NCBI GenBank assembly: GCA_002508705.1
Contig: DAYL01000029.1
Location: 23,916 to 87,915 of the forward strand
Source: Methanoculleus sp. UBA374
GTDB taxonomy: Archaea > Halobacteriota > Methanomicrobia > Methanomicrobiales > Methanoculleaceae
Direction: 5' to 3'
Length of the DNA stretch: 64,000 nucleotides
The position numbers and the translations under genes were made by a program. Below the pieces are notes generated by a model. It ran no database searches and was not told where the DNA came from. It was given only the letters and a program-made list of their open reading frames with translations. This document shows, piece after piece, positions 1 to 7,351 of this stretch (its first letter is position 1; each line of letters begins with the position of its first letter).

Positions 1-1043
1 TACTCTTTCTCATACTCGGGATCATGGATGACCGTAAAGGTCCAGCCGCCGACCTGTTTCCCTTGAATGGCCTTTACCTTCTTTTCATCCTGTATAGAGA
101 ACGCGCGGATGATGACCAGTTTGTCTTCTGAGTCAAATTCCCAGCGCATTATGATAAATTCTCTGTTTTTATAGGGTCGGAGATGTTCTATCTCCTCTCT
201 CACCTCCTCCGGCAACTCTTCCGCCGTCATATTCGCCTCTTTCAGCGCTTGCCTTACGTCTTCAGGCACATAATATTCCTGAACGACGTTAAAGGTCCAA
301 CCGGCGACCTCTCTGCCCTGAACGGCCTTCACTTCTTTTTCATGCTTTTCATCCCGGGAAAAGTACGTATGGACGATGACCTGGTTGTTTTGCGGGTCAA
401 GTTCCCACGTTCGTATATCCGCAAGTTGCACTCTATCCATTTCCTCTTTTACTTCCTCGGGCAACTCCTCCAGCGTCATATTCGCCTCTTTCAGTGCTCG
501 TTTAATGAGTTCGGGAACATAGGGTTCCCAGACGACGTTAAAGGTCCAGCCGCCGACCTGTCTGCCCGAAACGGCACTCAACTCCTTTTCGTGCTGTTCA
601 TTCTGTGAGAGGGACGCATGGATGACGACCTGTTTGGTTTGAGAATCAAACTCCCACTTTTCGATAATGTCCTCGAATGACACGATGTTTTTCAGTTCTT
701 CTGTTACGTCGTCGGGTAATTCATCCGGCGTCATATTTGCCTCTTTCAGCACTCGCTCCACGGTCCTAGACCTATACCAGGACGCATGGATCTCCTGGGC
801 ACGCTCCCAGATCCCTTTCGATGTCATATTCTTAACTTCCGGTACTTCTTCAGATTCCTTGTTCAGCGTTGTATTCCGGTTTATACCCCCGGGCGGGTTC
901 GACTCTGTCGGCGACCCCGCCGGCGTCACGTTTCCGGTCTCCAGACGGTTGTCCCCGTCAGGAAGGTGCACTGCCACGATCAGCGCTCCTGCGCAACAGA
1001 CGATTGCAAGTACAATGATGATCCGTGGGGTCGCTTTTGTCAT
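1..1043 (-). CDS. membrane-anchored protein with three ~83-residue tandem repeats (3' end beyond window)
   Basis: This reading frame starts at an ATG at 1043, preceded by a strong GAGGGGGGAG ribosome site, and stays open to the window edge (347 codons, no stop reached). Residues 7-26 are a hydrophobic segment (signal anchor), followed by a Thr/Pro/Asn-rich linker. Three homologous repeats follow, at about residues 95-176, 178-258 and 261-342. Each has the pattern LKEANMT-x-EELPEEV, then W-E-F/L-D, then VI-x-H/R, and ends in GGWTF-x-V. The repeats should lie outside the cytoplasmic membrane. No family was recognised and the function is unknown. The frame and start are well supported, but total length and repeat number are not visible. 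Confidence 0.8.
   Translation of the reverse strand, partial: MTKATPRIIIVLAIVCCAGALIVAVHLPDGDNRLETGNVTPAGSPTESNPPGGINRNTTLNKESEEVPEVKNMTSKGIWERAQEIHASWYRSRTVERVLKEANMTPDELPDDVTEELKNIVSFEDIIEKWEFDSQTKQVVIHASLSQNEQHEKELSAVSGRQVGGWTFNVVWEPYVPELIKRALKEANMTLEELPEEVKEEMDRVQLADIRTWELDPQNNQVIVHTYFSRDEKHEKEVKAVQGREVAGWTFNVVQEYYVPEDVRQALKEANMTAEELPEEVREEIEHLRPYKNREFIIMRWEFDSEDKLVIIRAFSIQDEKKVKAIQGKQVGGWTFTVIHDPEYEKE
18..761 (-). repeat. three tandem coding repeats of ~249 bp
   Basis: Copies lie at about 516-761, 270-512 and 18-263, with a period near 249 bases. All share segments encoding LKEANMT, EELPEEV and GGWTF. They are diverged at DNA level but kept in frame, which suggests duplication followed by selection on the protein. 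Confidence 0.75.
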
Positions 1044-1161
1044 TTACTCCCCCCTCAACCCTTGGTTACATTTCCTTTTGCGTCGATCAAAAACGTCACC
1101 TCGGGCTTTGTCTTGTGGTTAAGGAGACCACAATGAAATACTCCGATTACTTCGTAGATCG

Positions 1162-1665
1162 TCACCTTCGTCGCCTCCGTTTCCGTCCCAAGGGCATGTG
1201 CTTCCAGTCCCCGGGTTTGATGTTCAGTTCGGTAAACTGGTAGAACTTCCAGCTGGAGAACTCATCCGCATTGCCTCCCAAGAACTCGGCGCAGACCGCA
1301 TGGCTAAGTCCTTGTTCGCTATTCTTGACGCGCGCCATGTAGAAATCCCGGTCGAAGGTCCCCTCGATGTAACAGTGCTCGGGGCAACCTTCCCTCTCCA
1401 TCCAGTAGCAGCCCGCCAGTATCTGGATATGTTCGAGGCATTTCCGGGTCCGGGCATACCGCATCGTCACGTTTTCCAGGCATTCAGCGCTGTACCAGGA
1501 GCCCGAGCCGCCCCCGCAGTCGGGAAGCCCGTGGCGGTAACGCCCGATCATGAAGGGCAGATACGCGCCTGCCGACGAGTGGCAGTCCCCATCCCGGGGG
1601 ACGTGCCGGTGAACGGCAGAGATTTGAGTATCGCCCTGACATGGCGGATCTTTTTTCTGTGTCAT
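1162..1665 (-). CDS. cysteine-rich hypothetical protein
   Basis: The protein has 167 residues if it starts at the ATG at 1665, which has a CCGGAGG ribosome site seven bases upstream; an upstream in-frame start at 1716 lacks one. It carries nine cysteines spread over the first ~125 residues, including a GCPEHC segment, and ends in a run of arginines. No signal peptide or membrane segment is apparent. Cys-rich spacing suggests metal binding or disulfides, but no family was recognised. It stands alone on the minus strand, about 120 bases upstream of the repeat protein's start, and the two could be co-transcribed. Confidence 0.6.
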   Translation of the reverse strand: MTQKKDPPCQGDTQISAVHRHVPRDGDCHSSAGAYLPFMIGRYRHGLPDCGGGSGSWYSAECLENVTMRYARTRKCLEHIQILAGCYWMEREGCPEHCYIEGTFDRDFYMARVKNSEQGLSHAVCAEFLGGNADEFSSWKFYQFTELNIKPGDWKHMPLGRKRRRRR

Positions 1666-1813
1666 TTTTTGTTCCTCCGGTTTTTCGGAAAAGTACCCGG
1701 GGGAACTCCAGACCACAACGGTTATTCCTGATGGGAACCAACGGCCTTAGTGCCCTCCGGGCACAGTATGGGAGCCGGGATACGACGCCAATCGAACTTC
1801 CCGGTCCCCGCGG

Positions 1814-1831
1814 GATACCGCATGCGGTATC
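1814..1831. repeat. perfect 18-bp palindrome
   Basis: GATACCGCATGCGGTATC equals its own reverse complement. It sits 150 bases upstream of the Cys-rich gene and eight bases from the promoter-like element at 1839-1869, so it could be a regulator binding site for leftward transcription. The assignment rests on symmetry and position only. Confidence 0.4.
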
Positions 1832-1838
1832 GCCGATC

Positions 1839-1869
1839 GAGACGTCAACGTTCTCCCATATACCTTTTC
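1839..1869 (-). promoter_or_regulatory. leftward TATA-like element shared with 9484-9513
   Basis: On the minus strand this reads AAAAGGTATAT, four bases, GAACGTTGA, two bases, TCTC. The same pattern occurs upstream of the membrane protein gene ending at 7352. It may be the promoter of the Cys-rich gene at 1665, with a long leader. Confidence 0.45.
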
Positions 1870-2318
1870 TGTGTCAAACATTGAACTGTCACGGCGGTAC
1901 CCGGGCCGTCGCATTCTCCCGATACGCCCTCGTTGTTCCATCTCCCGGCGGTGCGGCCGATCTCCAGTGGAAATATATCTCGATCCCTGGATCGCGGGTA
2001 TGGATGAGTACTCCGCTAAGATCCCTGCATACCTTCCCTGGATATCGAAATCCAGGAGTATCGTCGGCACGCCCCCGGTGCGGCCCCTCCAGATGGTGAA
2101 AAGTGCGCGCAAGAGAGGGGCCGCCGCATGCCGCGAGTGTGTGTCGACACCGCGTCACCCCGTTTGTCTCATCTCGACCGCAACGATTCGGCTCGAAGAC
2201 ATCAGCCGGGACGGCCGCGGGAGGCACGGTCTTCCTTTTGAAGATGAACCGTCTTCTTTCGTGAACCGGCCGGGATACATGCCCGTCGGCGGAATCCGGG
2301 ACCGCGCCTCATGATTTT

Positions 2319-3848
2319 TTACACTTGGTGTCTCCTCGGCGCCCCACGCCCTCCGACCCATTCTTCAGGCGCCGGGCCCGATTCCTGAAAATAGGGGAGA
2401 ATCGCATCCATATCCACGTGCTCCTCAAAGTGCCGCGCGAGGTCGTCGTAGGCCGCGGCGGCCCCGAGGGCGCCGGCGTCGGCGTTCGGAATCGGCTCGA
2501 ACGGCACGCCCCGTTTCTCCGAGAGATAGACGAGGAGAGCGTTTACCGCGCAGGAGTTCTGGAAGAGGCCGTGCATGTAGGTCCCGAAGACCAGGCCGTC
2601 GGGAGTCGCGGCCCCCTCCCCGGCGAATGCCTCAGGGAGACCTCCGCGCTCCGTCTCGCCCATGTGGATCTCGTAGCCGTCCACCTCTCCCATCCGGGAA
2701 AGGATGGGGCCGGGACCGGCCGCCCGACGCCGGACCTGCACCGTCGTCTTGCGGTAGCCGGTAAATGCGGTGGCGACGTCGAGGAGCCCGAACCCCGGGT
2801 ACTCGGCGGCGGTCCCCGACTCGATACCGGCGTCGACGATCCGTCTCCCGAGCATCTGATAGCCGCCGCAGATGCCGATGATCGGGACCCCCCGCTCCCT
2901 GGCGAGCCGGAGTTCGTCTCCCGTTCCGGCCCGGTTGAGCACGGCGAGGTCCTCCACAGTGTTCTTCGTCCCGGGGAGGATGATGCAGTCGTAGCCCGCA
3001 AGCGATGCACCGGGCCGGACGTAGTCCGTCGAGGCGTACTCTTCGAGGACCTCAAAGTCGGTGAAGTTCGAGATCCTGGGGAGACGGACGATGGCGATCC
3101 TGATCGGCCGTTCGGTCGTCCGATGCCCCTTGTCGGCGATCGAGAGCGAGTCCTCGCTCGGGAGGGAGATCTCTATGTAAGGCACCACCCCGAACACCCG
3201 GACCCCCGTGAGTTCTTCGAGTTTTTCAACGCCCGATGCGAAGAGCCCGACATCCCCCCGGAATTTGTTGACGATGACCCCGACGACAAGAGGCCGGATA
3301 TCCTCCGGGAGGAGGGCGAGCGTCCCGTAGACCTGGGCAAAGACCCCGCCCCGCTCGATATCGGCGACAAGGACGATGGGGAGACGGAGAGACCGGGCAA
3401 GCCTGATGTTTGCGATGTCGCGGTCGTAGAGGTTCACCTCCGCCGCCCCGCCGGCCCCCTCCACCACCACGTGGCCGTAGCGTTGCCGCACCCGTTCGAA
3501 CGCGGCGACGGCCTCCGAAAGGAGCATATCCGTCTCGGCGTAGTAGTCCCGGATCTGCACATCCTTATAGGGCCGACCGAGCAGCACCACCTGTGAGGTC
3601 TGATCTCCTTTCGGTTTCAAGAGGATCGGGTTCATATCGGCCGAGGGTTCGACTCCTGCCGCGAAGGCCTGGACGGCCTGGGCGATCCCGATCTCGCTTC
3701 CGTCGGCCGTAACATATGAGTTGAGACTCATGTTCTGGGACTTGAACGGCGCAACCGGAATTCCGCGTCGGTAGAGCGCACGGCAGAGTGCCGCCACGGT
3801 TACGCTCTTGCCTACGTGAGATGCGGTTCCGAGCACAATAAGAGACAT
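2319..3848 (-). CDS. cbiP: cobyric acid synthase (adenosylcobyrinic acid a,c-diamide amidase)
   Basis: This enzyme performs four ATP- and glutamine-dependent amidations of the corrin ring in cobamide synthesis. The 509-residue length is normal for CbiP/CobQ. The N-terminal dethiobiotin-synthetase-like domain has the P-loop GTASHVGKS at residues 7-15 and the following KSQNMSLNS segment. The C-terminal class I glutamine amidotransferase domain has its nucleophile Cys327 in GICGGYQM and His426 in YMHGLF. It stands alone on the minus strand with no other cobalamin gene nearby. I saw no cobalamin riboswitch in the 220 bases upstream. Methanogens need large amounts of cobamides for methyl transfer. 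Confidence 0.95.
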   Translation of the reverse strand: MSLIVLGTASHVGKSVTVAALCRALYRRGIPVAPFKSQNMSLNSYVTADGSEIGIAQAVQAFAAGVEPSADMNPILLKPKGDQTSQVVLLGRPYKDVQIRDYYAETDMLLSEAVAAFERVRQRYGHVVVEGAGGAAEVNLYDRDIANIRLARSLRLPIVLVADIERGGVFAQVYGTLALLPEDIRPLVVGVIVNKFRGDVGLFASGVEKLEELTGVRVFGVVPYIEISLPSEDSLSIADKGHRTTERPIRIAIVRLPRISNFTDFEVLEEYASTDYVRPGASLAGYDCIILPGTKNTVEDLAVLNRAGTGDELRLARERGVPIIGICGGYQMLGRRIVDAGIESGTAAEYPGFGLLDVATAFTGYRKTTVQVRRRAAGPGPILSRMGEVDGYEIHMGETERGGLPEAFAGEGAATPDGLVFGTYMHGLFQNSCAVNALLVYLSEKRGVPFEPIPNADAGALGAAAAYDDLARHFEEHVDMDAILPYFQESGPAPEEWVGGRGAPRRHQV

Positions 3849-4035
3849 TGTCGGCAGGAGAGTTGGGCACGTCGGGTTATTAAGGGCGGGGTTTCATGAC
3901 GTGTCGTGGAGTGGTCCTCTTCCCTAGGCCCGCAACCCGGGTGGCTTGGATATCACCGTCCCCCTGTATCGGAGCCGGCGGCACGGTATTCTCACTGGGA
4001 TGCGATCTCTTGCGATGTTGACGGATGACCATGCC

Positions 4036-4049
4036 AAATAATATATAAC
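4036..4049 (+). promoter_or_regulatory. TATA box for aIF1 gene
   Basis: AAATAATATATAAC lies about 25 bases upstream of the start codon at 4071, which predicts a transcript with almost no leader, as is common in archaea. Confidence 0.6.
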
Positions 4050-4070
4050 GAGAGCTGAAAGATACTGGTA

Positions 4071-4376
4071 ATGAACGGTGGGATATGTCCGACTTGCGGA
4101 CTGCCAAAGGAACTGTGTATCTGTGAAGAAGTCGCGAAGGAACAGCAGAGAATCAGCGTAAAGATTAACAAGCGGCGCTACGGAAAAGAAGTTACGGTCA
4201 TCGAGGGTCTCGACCCCTACGACATCGACCTTGAAGACCTCTCGAAGTTCCTGAAAGCGAAATTGGCCTGTGGCGGCACGGTCAAGGATTCCTCGATCGA
4301 GCTGCAGGGCAACCATCGCGAGCGAGTGAAGGATCTGCTTGCTCAGAAAGGATACAACATGGAAAATATCAGTTGA
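4071..4376 (+). CDS. translation initiation factor aIF1 (SUI1 family)
   Basis: The 101-residue protein has the archaeal SUI1 layout: a short N-terminal Cys cluster (CPTCG...CIC, residues 6-18) and a SUI1 fold with [14 protein letters not shown] and a C-terminal [20 protein letters not shown] segment. It binds the small ribosomal subunit and helps select the start codon. It is a single gene with its own TATA box immediately upstream and no ribosome site, consistent with a leaderless message. An overlapping minus-strand frame (3924-4316) is a shadow. Confidence 0.93.
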   Translation: MNGGICPTCGLPKELCICEEVAKEQQRISVKINKRRYGKEVTVIEGLDPYDIDLEDLSKFLKAKLACGGTVKDSSIELQGNHRERVKDLLAQKGYNMENIS

Positions 4377-4527
4377 CCCCGGTTATTCTTCCCGGAATGA
4401 TCGGGTACTTCTTTTTTTGCCTGATTGGAGGCGGTTGCATGGAAAGCGCATGCGGCCCCGCCGAAAGGGGACGGCAGACACTATAATTTGCAGGGCGGAT
4501 ACAACTATCACGGGATGTTGATGATCA

Positions 4528-4866
4528 ATGGTGATGAGATGTTCGTTTGCGCTCGATCCCGACCTGATGGAGCAGATCGATCAGTTTGCCAGGGATCATG
4601 CGTTCGACCGGAACGAGGCGATCCTCGAACTGATTGAGGCCGGTCTTGCCTCCCGGCAGGACGGAGAGACGGTGCCGGTTCGGCAGCAGCGTTCGTTTGA
4701 AGAGTTTGACCGGCTTCAGCGCGAACTCGAAGACGTTAAAGAGGTTCTCACCGAACTCCGGAACGAGGTTCGGCTGGTCCATCATACGATTGAGACCGAC
4801 TGGAACAAAGAGGCGAAGGGTGTTCCGTTCCAGACCAAGCACCCCTGGGAGTTCTGGCGGAAATAA
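4528..4866 (+). CDS. small protein with ribbon-helix-helix-like N-terminus and coiled coil
   Basis: The protein has 112 residues. The start resembles a ribbon-helix-helix regulator: a short strand (CSFALDPDLMEQIDQFA) followed by helices with DRNEAILELIEAGL. Residues ~55-90 form a charged heptad-like coiled coil (FDRLQRELEDVKEVLTELRN). It ends in a Trp-rich tail (HPWEFW). Start could be 4528 or the ATG at 4534. A role as DNA-binding regulator is inferred from the N-terminal pattern only. It is monocistronic, between aIF1 and the convergent Cys-protein pair. Confidence 0.6.
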   Translation: MVMRCSFALDPDLMEQIDQFARDHAFDRNEAILELIEAGLASRQDGETVPVRQQRSFEEFDRLQRELEDVKEVLTELRNEVRLVHHTIETDWNKEAKGVPFQTKHPWEFWRK

Positions 4867-4869
4867 TCA

Positions 4870-5130
4870 CTAACTGATGATATTCGCGATGTTCCGGAAC
4901 CCCTCTCCGGAGACGTCGTCGCAGACGATCTCCTCGACCTTTGCCATATCGACATCGGGCGTGTCCCGGCACCGGCTGCAGTAGGCCCGTGCCGGTGACG
5001 TCACCTCTCTTCCGCCGACCATGACGCGAACGGAGTGGACGCAGAGCCTGCACCGGTCGATGGAGACCGCCTCCTGTTGTGTACACTGCACCCGGCCCCG
5101 GACAACCGGGAGGTGCCGGGGTTCACTCAT
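4870..5130 (-). CDS. small protein with two CxxC motifs
   Basis: The product has 86 residues from the ATG at 5130, which overlaps the stop region of the upstream YkgJ-type gene by 8 bases, so the two are translationally coupled. It contains CRLC (near residue 28) and CSRC (near residue 50), a likely zinc or iron-sulfur site, in a small basic protein. A longer frame to 5154 adds residues inside the neighbour and is not preferred. No named family was recognised. The coupling suggests it works with the YkgJ-type protein. Confidence 0.6.
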   Translation of the reverse strand: MSEPRHLPVVRGRVQCTQQEAVSIDRCRLCVHSVRVMVGGREVTSPARAYCSRCRDTPDVDMAKVEEIVCDDVSGEGFRNIANIIS

Positions 5131-5620
5131 AGACCTCGACCCGGTAGCCGGCACGGCCGAGAACCGTCGCGACCTCGGCCCGCCAGGCGACGTCGTCGTC
5201 GGTCGCGAGCGGCGCCACCCCCTCCTCCCAGCACCGGCGGAGCATGTCGTCCCCCGTGACGAGGCTCCTCCTCCCCTTCACTTTCCCGACCTCCCGTCCG
5301 TCCCCGGCAAAGATCCGCATGGTGCAACAGATGTAAGAGCGGCAGACCGACGGGCGGCTGTTATGGATGGTGCAGATGTATTTCTCCTTCTCCCCCGGGA
5401 GGCCCCGGAGGAACGGGCACCAGGACGGATGCTTGCGGCTCTCGGAGGTATCCCTGAAGGCATCGAGGAACCGCTCCTCGACCCGGGCGCGGAACGTGCC
5501 CCCGACGATCCGCTGCCGACAAAGGAAGTCCCGTCCGGAAAGCCTCTTCTCGACCTCGATGAGCTCGCCGCCGGCGTGCATGCAGCACTTTCCGCAGAGC
5601 GTACATTCGAATGTCGTCAT
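5123..5620 (-). CDS. YkgJ-family cysteine cluster protein (putative zinc/iron-chelating)
   Basis: From the ATG at 5620 the protein has 165 residues. It opens with ECTLCGKCCMHAGG and later has a CPFL...YICTIHNSRPSVCRSYICC segment, the Cys layout of the YkgJ (UPF0153) family. The frame extends upstream to 5827 but lacks family similarity there and would overlap the divergent nucleotidyltransferase. The family's biochemical role is unsettled; metal or cluster binding is inferred from cysteines. It forms an operon with the small CxxC protein at 4870-5130. Confidence 0.8.
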   Translation of the reverse strand: MTTFECTLCGKCCMHAGGELIEVEKRLSGRDFLCRQRIVGGTFRARVEERFLDAFRDTSESRKHPSWCPFLRGLPGEKEKYICTIHNSRPSVCRSYICCTMRIFAGDGREVGKVKGRRSLVTGDDMLRRCWEEGVAPLATDDDVAWRAEVATVLGRAGYRVEVYE

Positions 5621-5719
5621 CGTCTCTGTAACTCTTTGCCCAACGATGGATAAAGGTTGGGAAACGAAGGCTTTCGGTCGCCCAATAGGGTTAAATCGAT
5701 ACGCATACAATGGAGTGGC

Positions 5720-6898
5720 ATGAAGGTGTGCATAATGTGCGGAGGGGAGGGCACGCGGCTCCGTCCCCTCACATTCGGGCGTCCCAAACCCTGTATTCCG
5801 ATCGTCAATAAACCCTCGATCCAGCACCTGGTCTCACACCTCGCGAACCTCGGTTTCACCGACGTGGTCATCACGCTCGGCTACATGAGTGAAGCCATCG
5901 AGGAGGCCCTCGGGGACGGGTCGCTCTTCGGGGTCAACGTCACCTACGTCCACGAGAAAACGAAACTCGGGACGGCGGGGAGCGTTAAGAACGCCCAGAA
6001 ATACCTTGAAGAACAGCCGTTTCTCGTCGTCGGCGGCGACCATGTGGTGGACCTGAACCTGCTCGAATTTTACCGCGAGCACCTCACCAACGACTCGATC
6101 ACCACCATCGGGCTCATCAGCATCGATGACCCCACCGAGTACGGCATCGCCGAGATCGACGCGAACTACCAGATCAAGCGGTTCAAGGAAAAACCAAGCC
6201 CCGGCGAGATCTTCTCGAACCTCGCGAGCACCGGGATGTATGTCTGCAACCCCGATATTTTCGACCATATCCCGACCGGCGAGAAGTTCGATTTCGCCCG
6301 CAACCTCTTCCCGGAGTTGATGGAGGAGGGCTACGTCCTGAAGGCCTGGCTTGCCCGCGGCAACTGGTCCGACGTGGGGAGCCCGCGGTCGCTCCGCGAA
6401 GCGGAGCGGTGGAAGCTGCAGGACATCGGGTTCACGAACATCTCCGGCGATCTCTACATCAAGGGCGCCCGTGTCCTCGGCCCGGCGCAGATCGGGAGCT
6501 GCGTCTCGGTTGCGGCGAACTCCCGGGTGATCGGCCCGGTCTCGATCGGTGCCGGGACGATCATCGAGGAGAACGTCGTCATCGGGCCTTACACGAGCAT
6601 CGGGGAGGGCTGCATCATCAAGAACAGCGCGAAGGTCTTCTCGTCGTCCATCTACAACCGGGTGGTGATCGGGAGAGACACCACCATCAGCGGGAGCATC
6701 ATCGACAACGATACGTTCATCGGCAGCGGGTGCAACATCGAGCACGACACGGTCATCGGGCCGCACGTGGTGCTGAAGAGCGACGTGGTTGTCCATTCCG
6801 GGACCCGGCTCTGGCCGGAGGTGATCATCCCGGAGGGGACGGTTGTGAAAGAGCACGTCTTGAACGAGGACTACGATACGAGGACCGAGGGGTCGTAG
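5720..6898 (+). CDS. sugar-1-phosphate nucleotidyltransferase with hexapeptide-repeat C-terminus
   Basis: The protein has 392 residues from the ATG at 5720, with GGAG seven bases upstream; the frame's earlier ATG at 5657 is less likely. Residues 1-235 form a nucleotidyltransferase domain with the signature CGGEGTRLRPLTFGRPKP at the start and VVGGDHV around residue 108. Residues ~250-385 form a left-handed beta-helix of hexapeptide repeats (IGPVSIGAGTIIEENVVIG type). It activates a sugar phosphate with NTP (mannose-1-P guanylyl- or glucose-1-P thymidylyl/uridylyl transfer) for glycan or surface polysaccharide synthesis. Substrate cannot be fixed from sequence. Divergent from the YkgJ-type gene. 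Confidence 0.88.
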   Translation: MKVCIMCGGEGTRLRPLTFGRPKPCIPIVNKPSIQHLVSHLANLGFTDVVITLGYMSEAIEEALGDGSLFGVNVTYVHEKTKLGTAGSVKNAQKYLEEQPFLVVGGDHVVDLNLLEFYREHLTNDSITTIGLISIDDPTEYGIAEIDANYQIKRFKEKPSPGEIFSNLASTGMYVCNPDIFDHIPTGEKFDFARNLFPELMEEGYVLKAWLARGNWSDVGSPRSLREAERWKLQDIGFTNISGDLYIKGARVLGPAQIGSCVSVAANSRVIGPVSIGAGTIIEENVVIGPYTSIGEGCIIKNSAKVFSSSIYNRVVIGRDTTISGSIIDNDTFIGSGCNIEHDTVIGPHVVLKSDVVVHSGTRLWPEVIIPEGTVVKEHVLNEDYDTRTEGS

Positions 6899-6981
6899 GG
6901 TCCCGGATATCCCCGACCGGATCTCCTCCGGGTTCGCCCGGGTGCTTGTGGGAGTGTTCCCGGTGCACGATCCGGTTCCTG

Positions 6982-6989
6982 TTTTTTTT
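6982..6989 (+). terminator. oligo-T terminator
   Basis: A run of T residues (GTTTTTTTTA) lies 84 bases after the nucleotidyltransferase stop, typical of archaeal transcription ends. Confidence 0.4.
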
Positions 6990-7065
6990 ACCCGCGGAGG
7001 CTGTTCCTTGAGGTTATTGTCACCCTTCCCACGATGTGCCGGGGAGTATGGGGTCGATTCCCCGC

Positions 7066-7351
7066 TTATAACTTGAGGTTCATGACGATGAGGTCCGAAC
7101 CGTCGACTCCGTGGAGCATGACCGTGACATCCACCGGCGTGCCGTTGTTCGAGACCCCGGTCCCCGTCCCGGCGGCCTGCGATCCTTCGACGGCGGAAAG
7201 CCCCCGGGCGGGTCGACCGTTGCGGCAAAGCCGCTCGCAGCGCATGCGGAAGCGTTGGAGACGTCGACTCCGTTCATGAAGACCGAGAACACCAGCAGTC
7301 CGCCGCCGACGGGACCGGCGATGAGCGAGGGGTAGAGCCATTCGCGATCGT
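7066..7351 (-). pseudogene. possible frameshifted gene remnant downstream of membrane protein
   Basis: Just after the stop of the large membrane protein, one minus frame reads a protein-like stretch (REWLYPSLIAGPVGGGLLVF, then a Ser/Ala segment). A second frame continues with GVSNNGTPVDVTVMLHGVDG and ends at a TAA at 7066. Neither half has a good start. A single gene broken by an indel around 7190-7240 would explain both. No family was recognised, so it could also be chance. Confidence 0.3.

Larger units (their letters stand above)
1717..2318. other. 602-base gap without a convincing gene
   Basis: Several overlapping frames are open on both strands (for example 1871-2314 and 1747-2112), but none has a recognisable domain or a good ribosome site. 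The gap holds a perfect 18-base palindrome (1814-1831), a promoter-like element at 1839-1869 reading leftward, and a small hairpin at 2037-2056 (CCTGGAT stem, six-base loop). Confidence 0.5.

Noticed and set aside
1871..2314. 147-codon rightward frame and overlapping leftward frames
   Set aside because: No domain, no ribosome site, and equally long frames on the other strand. GC-rich sequence commonly leaves such frames open.
2325..3596. 423-codon frame antisense to cobyric acid synthase
   Set aside because: It lies fully opposite a confident gene and has the Arg/Pro/Gly/Asp-rich composition of a high-GC shadow.
5834..7228. 464-codon frame antisense to the nucleotidyltransferase
   Set aside because: Shadow of a confident gene; no domain.
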